From NCBI RefSeq assembly GCF_030373245.1, contig NZ_JAUCZF010000005.1, positions 248,001 to 312,000 on the forward strand: a stretch of 64,000 bases of DNA. The letters are read 5' to 3'. Source of the DNA: Hydrogenophaga sp. GTDB taxonomy: Bacteria; Pseudomonadota; Gammaproteobacteria; Burkholderiales; Burkholderiaceae_C. Numbering within the stretch: position 1 is the first letter of the stretch; the number at the start of each line of letters is the position of its first letter. Position numbers and translations under genes: made by a program. Below, piece after piece: positions 18,055 through 25,349 of the stretch. Below the pieces are notes generated by a model, which worked only from the letters and a program-made list of their open reading frames with translations, ran no database searches and was not told the DNA's origin.

Positions 18055-19128
18055 CTATTTGTAGGCAATTGCAGCGCTCGTCGGTCCAGCCAGTGGCATC
18101 AGCGCCGTTCGCGAGAAACCTGCAGCCTTGGCCCAAGCCTCAAAGTCGGCGAAGGTGTAGTCGAAGCCATCGCTGGTTTCGATCAGCATGTTCAGGCTCA
18201 TCATCAGGCCAAAGACGTTTTGGCGACGGTCGTTGTCGATCACGCTCTCGATGGCGACGAATGCGCCACCTGCGGGCAGTGCATCGTGGGCTTTGCGCAT
18301 CAAGCTGATCTTCTTCTCCTCGTCCCAGTCGTGGAGGATGTTGCCCATGGTGATCACATCAGCCTTGGGGAAGGCATCGGCGAAGAAGTCACCAGCGGCG
18401 GTCGCCACGTATTCGGTGAGTTGGAGGTGCGCGATGTTGCCCTGCGCGATCGGCTGTACTGCCGGCAGATCGAAACTGGTGCAGCGCATGTGCGGCTGGT
18501 GCTTCGCCACCATCAGGGACAAGTGAGCGCCTGATCCGCCAATGTCCACCAGGCTCTTACTGCTGGAGAAGTCGAACTGCTGTGCAAAGGCCATGAAGGC
18601 ACCCATCTGGATACCGGCCATCGCGTTCACGAAGCCCTTCAGTTTCTCGGGATCGCTGTAGAGCGTGCCGAAGAAATCAATACCGCTCTTGGCTTCGTTC
18701 TGCTGTTGTCCCGTGCTCAACGCCGTGTTGAGATCGCCCCAGAATCCATAGAGGCGGTCATCGGCCATCTCGAGGATGCCGCCGAGGTAACTCGGCTTGT
18801 TCTTGTCCAGGAAGAACGCGGTCTCCTTGCCGTTGCTGTACACCGCGTCAGCCAGTAGGCCTTTGCGCTCCAGGAAGCCGAAGTGCGTGAGGGTGTCGAG
18901 AAAGTCGAGCGCGTTGCGTTCGCTGCACTTCAGGCGCAAGGTTTGCATGATCTGCGCGGCACTCAGCCAGCCTTTCTCAGCGAGGTGGGTGAACAGTTCG
19001 AAGCGCGTGGCGGTGAGCAGCACCTTCGAGGCCCAGAAGCCCATGCCAATCTTCATGATCATCTCGGGCGAAGGTTGCGTTGCGTGACCATGGCTGGTCA
19101 TCGAGGCGGGAACGGTAGCAGTTTCCAT
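18055..19128 (-). CDS. O-methyltransferase family protein with dimerisation domain
   Basis: The 357-residue protein has an N-terminal winged-helix dimerisation domain (about 1-110: GFWASKVLLTATRFELFTHL, then a helix-turn-helix-like stretch) and a C-terminal SAM-binding domain with SLVDIGGSGAHLSLMVAKH as motif I and DVITMGNILHDWDEEKK, which resembles the catalytic His/Asp region of plant-type O-methyltransferases and bacterial homologues. The ATG at 19128 (METATVPAS) has GGAG upstream. It is read with the VOC and GST genes, which suggests a shared catabolic or detoxification role; the substrate is unknown. Confidence 0.85.
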   Translation of the reverse strand: METATVPASMTSHGHATQPSPEMIMKIGMGFWASKVLLTATRFELFTHLAEKGWLSAAQIMQTLRLKCSERNALDFLDTLTHFGFLERKGLLADAVYSNGKETAFFLDKNKPSYLGGILEMADDRLYGFWGDLNTALSTGQQQNEAKSGIDFFGTLYSDPEKLKGFVNAMAGIQMGAFMAFAQQFDFSSSKSLVDIGGSGAHLSLMVAKHQPHMRCTSFDLPAVQPIAQGNIAHLQLTEYVATAAGDFFADAFPKADVITMGNILHDWDEEKKISLMRKAHDALPAGGAFVAIESVIDNDRRQNVFGLMMSLNMLIETSDGFDYTFADFEAWAKAAGFSRTALMPLAGPTSAAIAYK

Positions 19129-19190
19129 GGTTTTCTCCAGATAGCGATTTCGAACAGGGCGTTTCGTGACAGCCAAAGAGCGCCGCAGCC

Positions 19191-19682
19191 TCAGGCTGGC
19201 GACTTGGCCTTGGCCGCCGTCCAGCGCTGCAGCTTCTCGCGCGCGCCGTTGTGGGCCGGGTCCATCTGCGCGTCATGCCCGGCGCGCTTGGCGCACAGTT
19301 CGATGACGTAGCCATTGGGGTCGCGAAAGTAGATCGAGTCGACGAAGCCGTGGTTGGAGACACCACGCGTTTCGATGCCGCTGGCCTTGCCCTTGGCCAG
19401 CATGTCGGGCAGAACCGGTGAGTCGACTTCAAGCGCAATGTGCAGGTCGTAGTCGTGCTGTGGCTTGAAGTCGAAGGGCATGTCTGAGACCTCGAAAAAG
19501 GCCAGGTGCGAGCCGTCGTCGAGCCGGTAGAAGGTGTGCAGCACCTCGGTGGCGCGGCCGGTCTTGCTTCGGCTGATCTCCAGCGCGCCGACCATCGGCA
19601 GGCCGAGGAAGTCTTCGTAGAACGCGCGTGTCTCTTCCGAGTCCCGGCAACGGTAGGCGTTGTGGTGCAACTTGCGGATCAT
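19191..19682 (-). CDS. VOC/glyoxalase superfamily protein
   Basis: The 163-residue protein begins IRKLHHNAYRCRDSEETRAF and contains FYRLDDGSHLAFFEV and VDSIYFRDPNGYVIELC, the paired strand-helix modules of the vicinal oxygen chelate fold. His6 and His7, the Glu in FFEV and the Glu in VIELC are candidate metal ligands. It may be a dioxygenase or a glutathione-dependent isomerase, given the GST next to it. The ATG at 19682 has GGAG upstream and starts 16 bases after the GST stop, so the two genes form one transcript. Confidence 0.87.
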   Translation of the reverse strand: MIRKLHHNAYRCRDSEETRAFYEDFLGLPMVGALEISRSKTGRATEVLHTFYRLDDGSHLAFFEVSDMPFDFKPQHDYDLHIALEVDSPVLPDMLAKGKASGIETRGVSNHGFVDSIYFRDPNGYVIELCAKRAGHDAQMDPAHNGAREKLQRWTAAKAKSPA

Positions 19683-19698
19683 GGCGGGCTCTCCAGCG

Positions 19699-20373
19699 TC
19701 AGACCGCAACCATCGCCTTGCCCTTGAGCGACGCGGCGTAGCCGTCGATCACCTGGTACACCTGCGGCCAGCTCTTCAACGCCTTCATACGGCCGAGCCA
19801 GTGCTTCACGTTGGGGTAGTCCGACAGGTCGCTGCCGATCACCTCGGCCAGCGCTACGTAGGCCGCCGCGTGGTAATCGGCGATGGTGATCGAGTCGCCG
19901 CACAAAAAGTTGTGGCCCGGGCCCAGCACGTTTTCGTCAAGCACCTTCAGCCACGCCTGCGCACGCTCCTGGCCACGCTGCAAAGTGGCGGCCTGCGCCT
20001 CGTCGCTGCGGCGCTTGTGAGTGTCGAAGATCTGCGGATAGACCAGCGCGTAAACCAGGTCCTGGTTCAGCTGCGTGCTGGTCCAGTCCATGCGTTCGTT
20101 GACGCGGGCGCGTTGCTTCAGGTCCTTGGGGTAAGCCGGCGAGCCGATCGTGTCGGCCAGGTACTTCAGGATCGCCGAGCTCTCGGTCAGCACGAAGTCG
20201 CCGTCCTCGAGCGTGGGAACCAGCTTGTTCGGGTTGAGGCCCGCGTAGGGCGCCTGCACGTGTTCGCCGGTGAACAAATCCACCACCTGCATCTCCAGCG
20301 GAATGCCGCTTTCGGCGGCAAACAGCATGATGGTGCGGCTGGTGGTGGAGATGGGGTGGTAGTAGAGCTTCAT
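19699..20373 (-). CDS. Glutathione S-transferase
   Basis: The 224-residue cytosolic enzyme has an N-terminal thioredoxin-like domain (MKLYYHPISTTSRTIMLF, then NKLVPTLEDGDFVLTESSAI, in which Val-Pro and Glu-Ser bind glutathione) and an all-helical C-terminal domain with FLCGDSITIADYHAAAYVAL, the usual N-capping motif. Ser9-Ser12 near the glutathione thiol suggests a theta/beta-like class. It is first in a three-gene leftward operon with the VOC and methyltransferase genes and lies opposite a LysR regulator. A relic of a second copy of its first codons lies at 20874-20936. Confidence 0.92.
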   Translation of the reverse strand: MKLYYHPISTTSRTIMLFAAESGIPLEMQVVDLFTGEHVQAPYAGLNPNKLVPTLEDGDFVLTESSAILKYLADTIGSPAYPKDLKQRARVNERMDWTSTQLNQDLVYALVYPQIFDTHKRRSDEAQAATLQRGQERAQAWLKVLDENVLGPGHNFLCGDSITIADYHAAAYVALAEVIGSDLSDYPNVKHWLGRMKALKSWPQVYQVIDGYAASLKGKAMVAV

Positions 20374-20444
20374 GGGTTACTTTCCTTTGGGGTGGTGAAG
20401 GTCGGGGTTGCCGGTACTTAAAAAGGGCGAGAAGGCGAGATCAT

Positions 20445-20825
20445 TCAGACAACAGCCTGGAAGCACCCTGGCAGCGACAGCGAGCCGCTGCCGGTCCTCA
20501 GAGCCAGGCCGCCCGTAGCCCCCCACTCGGTATCCATGACCACGTTTGAATTCGCAGGCACGGCCAGCACAAAGACGCCCCTTTCGTTGGTGAGCGCCGT
20601 ACCCAGCGGGCGGCCATCTTCGGTACGCACATGGACGGCTGCATTTGCTGCGCCCATCCACGTCGAATCGACCACACAGCCTTCCAGCAAGACTGTGGCG
20701 GCGGCGGGCTGCCGTGCAGACTTCGCCTCACTCGGCAGGTCATTGATTTCACTGCCGCCACAACCCACGAGCATCAGGTTCGACACCGCGACGGTGGCCA
20801 ACAGAAAAGGATTGCGCAAGCACAT
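20445..20825 (-). CDS. Small lipoprotein with carboxypeptidase-regulatory-like fold
   Basis: The 126-residue protein has a signal sequence ending in the lipobox LMLVGC, followed by GGSE. The mature part, after a short linker, resembles one beta-sandwich repeat of the carboxypeptidase regulatory type (LLEGCVVDSTWMGAANAAV, then LTNERGVFVLAVP). The ATG at 20825 begins just before the signal sequence. A frame open further upstream reaches an ATG at 20936, but that stretch copies the GST start (see that entry). Function is unknown; it sits directly upstream of the GST operon in the same direction. Confidence 0.6.
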   Translation of the reverse strand: MCLRNPFLLATVAVSNLMLVGCGGSEINDLPSEAKSARQPAAATVLLEGCVVDSTWMGAANAAVHVRTEDGRPLGTALTNERGVFVLAVPANSNVVMDTEWGATGGLALRTGSGSLSLPGCFQAVV

Positions 20826-20873
20826 GAAGTTCTGCAGTGGACGGCCCAAGAGCCGACGACCTGGGATGAACTG

Positions 20874-20936
20874 TCTGCGCACGAGGCCAGCCGCGTCCTT
20901 GCTGGTGGGCGAGATGGGGTGGTGTACTGGCTTCAT
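20874..20936 (-). pseudogene. Relic of a glutathione S-transferase 5' end
   Basis: On the minus strand the DNA from 20936 reads MKPVHHPISPTSKD, a decayed copy of MKLYYHPISTTSRT at the start of the intact GST at 20373. The leader is also alike: CACCACCC followed by AAAGGA just before each ATG. The similarity stops after about 15 codons, and the frame then runs into the lipoprotein gene. This is a scar of a duplication or gene conversion. Confidence 0.6.
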
Positions 20937-21116
20937 GGGGTGGGTCCTTTCAGGGTGGTGTTCGGCGCTGTGACCGACGGGGTTTTCGGAGGACTGAACG
21001 ATAGGTGCCGACGGCCTTGGCGTCGATGCCGAGCGCCGCAATCGTGTCGTGCAGAAATCCGAAGGTGTGGTTGACCCATAAACGCACTAAAGTCGAGGCT
21101 GCCGAGGAGGGCGACG

Positions 21117-22049
21117 ATGGAACCTGAGTGGAGTGACTTCAAGGTACTTTTGGCCCTGGCCTGCGCGGGCTCTGTGGCGGGCGCTGCCCGCGAGTTGCAG
21201 GTCGACCACTCCACCGTGAGCCGACGGCTCGCTGCACTGGAAGACGCGCTGGGTGCCAAGCTACTCATTCGTGGCGGGCGCGACTTCAACTGGACCGCCG
21301 AAGGCCGCACCATGCTGGCGGCCGCCGAGGCGATGCAGTCCGCCGCTGCGCAGGCTACGCGCTCGGTGCGCAGTGCCAAGGCGGAAGTGGCCGGCACAGT
21401 GCGCGTCTCGCTCTCGCCGGGGTTCGTGCCGATCGCGATGCGCCTGATGCTGCCGGCGCTGCGTGAAAGGCACCCCGACCTGAACGTTCAGCTGCGCGGC
21501 GACTACCAGCGTGTCGACCTGGCCAAGGGCGAGGCCGATGTCGCCGTCCGCATGGCCCGACCAAGTGAACCGGATTTGGTAGGGCGCCGCGCGTTCGACT
21601 GCGGCTGGTGTGTTTACGCTTCCAAGGCCTACCTCGATACCCAGGGCAGGCCCGAATCGCACGCCGACCTGGCCAGGCACCGGCTCGTGCTTTATGTGGA
21701 ATCGATGCTCACGATCGCGCCGCTGCGCTGGCTGGAAACCCACAAGGACGCGGCGACGCAGGTAAGCCGCTTCGACAACCTGGAGATCGCGTGCCAGGCC
21801 ATCGCGGCCGACGCCGGTATCGCCGTGCTGCCGTGCATGATCGGCGACCCGGTCGCCAGCCTGGAGCGGGTGTTTTCCGAGCCTGTCAGCGTCAACACGG
21901 GTTGGATCGTGTACCACGAGACACTGCGCGACGCGGCGCGCGTTCGGACGGTCGTCGACGCGCTGCTGGCATTCTTTGACCAGAATCGGACGATATTCTC
22001 TGGCTGCGCCAGTGAAGCTGGATCCCTCCCCGACCCACACTTGCCGTGA
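21117..22049 (+). CDS. LysR family transcriptional regulator
   Basis: The 310-residue protein has the LysR winged helix at 1-60 (LACAGSVAGAARELQVDHST, SRRLAALEDALGAKLLIRGG) and a type 2 periplasmic-binding effector domain (VRVSLSPGFVPIAMRLMLPA to the C-terminus) with an ERHPDLNVQL-like block. It is divergent from the GST/VOC/methyltransferase operon across a short spacer that also contains the lipoprotein gene, so it probably controls that operon in response to an unknown small molecule. The C-terminal 15 residues (SGCASEAGSLPDPHLP) look unconserved and may result from a changed 3' end at the scar that follows. Confidence 0.9.
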   Translation: MEPEWSDFKVLLALACAGSVAGAARELQVDHSTVSRRLAALEDALGAKLLIRGGRDFNWTAEGRTMLAAAEAMQSAAAQATRSVRSAKAEVAGTVRVSLSPGFVPIAMRLMLPALRERHPDLNVQLRGDYQRVDLAKGEADVAVRMARPSEPDLVGRRAFDCGWCVYASKAYLDTQGRPESHADLARHRLVLYVESMLTIAPLRWLETHKDAATQVSRFDNLEIACQAIAADAGIAVLPCMIGDPVASLERVFSEPVSVNTGWIVYHETLRDAARVRTVVDALLAFFDQNRTIFSGCASEAGSLPDPHLP

Positions 22050-22084
22050 GGCTTTGTGTCAGGCCAGCTCCTGCGCAGTGCGAC

Positions 22085-22309
22085 TCAAGTCCAGACCACC
22101 GGCGCGCCAGCGGCGTACCAGCCGTCCACCGCATCGGCCACCTCGGCCTCGATGCGGCTGCGCTTGATCTTCATCGTTGGCGTCAGCGTGCCGGCTTCGA
22201 TGCCCCAGGGTTGCGGGACCACCACCAGCATCTGCAGGTGCTCGTGGCTGGCCAACTGGGCATTGACGTCGTGCAGCAGCTGCGTCAGTTGCGCCTCCAC
22301 CTGCGCGCG
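22085..22309 (-). pseudogene. Acyl-CoA synthetase C-terminal fragment
   Basis: The minus strand encodes the last 75 residues of an AMP-forming long-chain acyl-CoA synthetase: RAQVEAQLTQLLHDVNAQLA, then VVVPQPWGIEAGTLTPTMKI, where the Lys after the Met is the adenylation Lys of the family, then EAEVADAVDGWY and a TGA stop. The frame has no start and is joined at about 22310 to a TRAP permease fragment in opposite orientation. It is the truncated 3' end of a larger gene. Confidence 0.85.
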
Positions 22310-22311
22310 CC

Positions 22312-22539
22312 GAGGCCTACGGCTACGACAAGGTGCTGTTCGGGATCATCATGATCCTGAACCTGGAGATCGGCTATCTCACGCCGCCGGTGGGCCTGAA
22401 CCTGATCGTCGCGATGACGGCCTTCAAGCAGCCCTTCGGCCCGCTGTGCCGCGCCGCGCTGCCCTTCATCGGCCTGATGCTGGGCTGCCTGGCGCTGGTG
22501 ATCTGGCAGCCGTGGATTGCGATAGGGTTGGTGGGGTGA
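22312..22539 (+). pseudogene. TRAP transporter DctM C-terminal fragment, copy 2
   Basis: This frame encodes about 75 residues from the end of a TRAP dicarboxylate transporter large permease: FGIIMILNLEIGYLTPPVGL, FKQPFGPLCRAALPFIGLML and WQPWIAIGLVG, followed by TGA. The first 340 or so residues expected of DctM are missing. Bases 22371-22546 are repeated at 17788-17968 in the same orientation with a five-base difference. This copy keeps an open frame and is the more intact one. Confidence 0.87.
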
Positions 22540-22584
22540 TGCGCAGGGCAGGCGACTTGGGCGCCCGCCAAACGATGGGCCCGG

Positions 22585-22653
22585 TCAAGGGCCGTGCAGG
22601 AACTCGGTCAGCACCTCGTTGACCTCAGCCGCGCGCTCGTCCTGCATCCAGTG
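22585..22653 (-). pseudogene. Alpha/beta hydrolase C-terminal fragment
   Basis: The minus strand encodes HWMQDERAAEVNEVLTEF, then LHGP and a TGA stop. This is the usual ending of epoxide-hydrolase-like alpha/beta hydrolases, in which the first His would be the catalytic one. The fragment begins exactly where the IS21-like end at 22654 starts, so an insertion or deletion cut the gene at its catalytic His codon. Confidence 0.7.
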
Positions 22654-22766
22654 TGTTGATTTCCATCCGGAAGCGACTCACTGCCCCTGCTGATTGGAGT
22701 GAACCCCAGTGGTCCAGCCTCAGGGGCTCACTCCAAAAGCGGGTCAGGATCGCGTGGAAATCAATA
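22654..22766. mobile_element. Collapsed IS21-like element (both ends only)
   Basis: TGTTGATTTCCA at 22654-22665 is matched, with one mismatch, by TGGAAATCAATA at 22755-22766 in inverted orientation. The right end continues inward as CGCGATCCTGACCC on the reverse strand, a pattern I know from IS21-family termini. Only about 90 bases lie between the ends, and no istA/istB gene remains, so this is an internally deleted remnant or a MITE-like derivative. Target-site duplication cannot be judged. Confidence 0.55.
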
Positions 22767-23102
22767 GTCGGGGGCCTTGGTGGATGTGCGACCGACTGCT
22801 GCGGGGCGATGAGTTCAAGGCAGCGTATGTCCCTGATGGGTCGGTACCGCCAATCCAGGTGATGGGGAAGCGGTCAGAGGCGCCGCGCATTCCGGGTCGA
22901 GGGAGCTCTATGTCCGCAGTACCCCATACAGCCGAAATTCATGACTTCGTGTGCGACGAGGCCCGACGACTGCATGGTGCCAGTCAGCGTGAGCACACCC
23001 GCCGCCAGCGACCGGCTCCAACCGCTGCACACCCGTCCTTAGGTCGGAGCTGTCGGTTTCAGGCTGGAAGCGGCTAGTCAGTGTCCGGCAGGCGTTGCTT
23101 AG
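22767..23102. other. Non-coding stretch between IS21-like relic and integrase
   Basis: A plus-strand frame (22709-23077) covers most of this stretch but crosses the IS relic and shows no family-like block. The last 100 bases are rich in imperfect hairpins (CGGCTCCAACCGCT, GTCGGTTTCAGGCTGGAAGC). I see no supported gene. Confidence 0.3.
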
Positions 23103-23130
23103 CGTTAGACGCCCCCATGATCATCTAACG
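23103..23130. repeat. Inverted repeat next to integrase, possible att site
   Basis: CGTTAGA and TCTAACG form a perfect 7-base inverted repeat separated by 14 bases, ending four bases before the integrase stop codon. It lacks a T run, so a simple terminator is unlikely. The position next to the recombinase gene fits a core attachment site, but no second copy was found in the window. Confidence 0.35.
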
Positions 23131-23133
23131 ATG

Positions 23134-24240
23134 CTACGGCTTGAATGATTCCTGAGGCGCAGAAAACAGCTTCGCCGCTGCGCTGCGCTGCGACTCTGCC
23201 GCCCGAAAATACCCCATCAGCGTCGCAGACGACCTGTGTCCGGTCAGCGCCATGGTCTCGCCAATCGACACGTTCTGGCGCGCCGCCTCGGTGACGAAGC
23301 CCGATCGCAGCGAATGCGCTGCGAATTGATTCGAAAGACCCGCGAGCGCCGCTCGCTCTCGAACGATATCGCGCACTGCGGCGGCTGCAAGTGGCTCCCC
23401 GACTTTTTCGCCGCGACGAATCCGCCTGAAGATCGGCCCGGCGACGATGCCCGAGCGCCTGAGCCAAGCGGTGAGGGCGTCTGCGGCCTCGTCCAGAACA
23501 GGCTTCTCGTTGTCTGGCCGTGCCACACCGGTCTGATTGGTTTTTGAGTGCAGCAGCGTGAAGCTGTAGGCCCTTGGTCCGATCAGCCGCGTGTTTTCCA
23601 TCGTTGCCGCCGTCACTTCCGAACGCCGGCGCCCGCCACTGGACCAGGCGAAGAGGAGGAGGGCGCGGTCGCGCACGCCACGCAGTGAGTCGTCGCAGGT
23701 GGCGAGTAGGGCCTGTAGAGGCTCGAGCGTGAGGGCGGCCTTCTTGTCTGGCACAGTGCCGCGTTTGGCGTACGCGCGTCGCGTCTTGGCCAGCAGTTCT
23801 CGGACCTTGGGATCCTGCACCGGGTTCGCCACATTCTTGACTTGGTGTGCTTTGGACAACACGCTGAGGCGATGCAGAACAGTCGACAAGGCGGGTGGGC
23901 CCAGTTTCGATTTCACGCCGCACTGCACCATGGCCTCGTCGACCAGCCTTGGTAGAGCGGTCTCGAGACCTGATTCGACACGCCGCTGCACGTGGTCGAC
24001 GATGAACTGCTGGACCGCAGCCACTGGCACGGGCATCTGAATGACCTGCGCATAGCGCAGCCAGAACCACGCTGCCCAGTAGCGCAGCGCCGCCTGGTAG
24101 CTTCGCACCGTGTTCTCGGATTCGCCCTCGGCCAGCAGCGCGTTCACCGCGTCGGCGGTCATGGGTGCGAGGTCAGCGGGATCGAGCGCCGCAATGACTT
24201 GGGCGTCGGGGATCACGGGCTGGATGGCACGCTTTGGCAT
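23134..24240 (-). CDS. Tyrosine recombinase/phage-type integrase
   Basis: The 368-residue protein has an N-terminal SAM-like core-binding domain (about 30-135, with SENTVRSYQAALRYWAAW) and a catalytic domain with all expected residues: Arg205 in GGRRRSE, Lys233 in HSKTNQTG, His309 and Arg312 in AHSLRSG, His335 in LTGHRS, and nucleophile Tyr344 in LMGYF. It should catalyse site-specific integration or excision. It diverges from the kfrA-like gene across an AT-rich 119-base spacer. It lacks the arm-binding domain of lambda-type enzymes and resembles integrases of plasmids and small islands. Confidence 0.92.
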   Translation of the reverse strand: MPKRAIQPVIPDAQVIAALDPADLAPMTADAVNALLAEGESENTVRSYQAALRYWAAWFWLRYAQVIQMPVPVAAVQQFIVDHVQRRVESGLETALPRLVDEAMVQCGVKSKLGPPALSTVLHRLSVLSKAHQVKNVANPVQDPKVRELLAKTRRAYAKRGTVPDKKAALTLEPLQALLATCDDSLRGVRDRALLLFAWSSGGRRRSEVTAATMENTRLIGPRAYSFTLLHSKTNQTGVARPDNEKPVLDEAADALTAWLRRSGIVAGPIFRRIRRGEKVGEPLAAAAVRDIVRERAALAGLSNQFAAHSLRSGFVTEAARQNVSIGETMALTGHRSSATLMGYFRAAESQRSAAAKLFSAPQESFKP

Positions 24241-24293
24241 GGTTTAATTTTTATGTAATATGTATGATATGTAACTCAAAAGAAGCTTAGATC

Positions 24294-24314
24294 ACGATAA
24301 CATTCTATTATCGT
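24294..24314. promoter_or_regulatory. Palindromic operator between integrase and kfrA-like gene
   Basis: ACGATAA, a 7-base spacer, then TTATCGT form a perfect inverted repeat in the AT-rich divergent promoter region. Upstream lies a run of related AT-rich words (TATGTAATATGTATGATATG). KfrA proteins of plasmids bind such repeats in their own promoter, so autoregulation of kfrA and possibly co-regulation of the integrase is likely. Confidence 0.55.
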
Positions 24315-24359
24315 TACTAATGTAGGCCCAGGGCAGGGCGTAGATCAAGGAGGCAAATC

Positions 24360-25349
24360 ATGGCGCGCGGAATCACTGAGGACGAGGTTTGGAAGGCCTG
24401 CGACGTGCTGCTGCTTGAGGGCTCCCGGCCGACGATTGAGCGGGTGCGCCAAAAGCTGGGCCGCGGCTCACCGAATACCGTCAGCCCGATGCTAGAGACT
24501 TGGTTCAAGCACCTCGGCGCCCGCATCACAGACCCTGGCGCATTCTCGGCGCCGGCCTCGATGCCGGACCTGGTCCATCAGGCAGGGCTGCATCTCTGGG
24601 AAGCAGCACAGGCTGAAGCTCGTCGAGATTTGGCCGAGCAGCTCGAGGCAGGTCTCGCCGCCGCTGCGTCCAATGTGGAGGCAGAGAAAGAAAGAGCGAA
24701 GATCGCCGAGGCAGCCGCCTTTGCCGAGTCGTCGAAGGCCGCACACCTCCAGGCCGAGGTCGATCAGCTGCGGAAAGAGCTAGATGCCGAGCGAGCAGCC
24801 CACGTTGCGGCAGCTGCACGACTGCACGAAGCGCACCTACGGCAGGCGGACCTACAGGCCGACCTCGAAAAGGCCCGTGAGGCCATTGATGTCGAGCGGG
24901 TACGAGGGGCCCAGTCGATCGCTGCCGCTGACGAGCGCGCCGCCGGTGCCGAACGGCGGGCCGCTAAAGAAATCGAGCATGAGCGCATGCTGCGCTCCAA
25001 AACCGAAAGGTCTGCAGAATCCGTCGTGAAGCGCCTCGAAGTGGCGTTAAGGGCCCAGGTCAGCGCCGAAGATCAGCTAGGTACCGTCCAGCTTCACCTG
25101 ACTCAGCTTCGCACCCAGGCCAAGCAGCGTGAGCAGGAACTGGAGGCTGGTGCACAGCAACGTGACGTTCAGATTCAGGAGCTTGAAGCAGCGCTGTCTA
25201 CGGCGAACGTGGCGCTGTCCCGCGCGAGTGCGCAGGACGCCTTGGTCCGGCAGCTTGTGGTTCAGCTGGGTGGGTCCGGCAATAAGTCGGCTCGGCGTGG
25301 CGCCGGCGCGAAAACGCAGGCAGCGAAGAAAGGGAAGATCGCGGCGTGA
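24360..25349 (+). CDS. KfrA-like DNA-binding coiled-coil protein
   Basis: The 329-residue protein has the KfrA N-terminal DNA-binding domain (MARGITEDEVWKACDVLLLE, then GSRPTIERVRQKLGRGSPNT at about 21-40). A long alpha-helical coiled coil of Ala/Glu/Arg-rich heptads follows, from about residue 80 to 290, and a basic Gly/Ala/Lys-rich tail (SARRGAGAKTQAAKKGK). KfrA is an autorepressor linked to partition and stable maintenance of broad-host-range plasmids. Here it is chromosomal and divergent from an integrase, which points to a plasmid- or ICE-derived unit. GGAGG precedes the ATG. Confidence 0.85.
   Translation: MARGITEDEVWKACDVLLLEGSRPTIERVRQKLGRGSPNTVSPMLETWFKHLGARITDPGAFSAPASMPDLVHQAGLHLWEAAQAEARRDLAEQLEAGLAAAASNVEAEKERAKIAEAAAFAESSKAAHLQAEVDQLRKELDAERAAHVAAAARLHEAHLRQADLQADLEKAREAIDVERVRGAQSIAAADERAAGAERRAAKEIEHERMLRSKTERSAESVVKRLEVALRAQVSAEDQLGTVQLHLTQLRTQAKQREQELEAGAQQRDVQIQELEAALSTANVALSRASAQDALVRQLVVQLGGSGNKSARRGAGAKTQAAKKGKIAA

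Noticed and set aside
24250-24280. Second dif-like site in the integrase-kfrA spacer (TGTATGATATGTAACT)
   Set aside because: Only about 11 of 16 positions match dif, which is expected by chance in an AT-rich spacer.
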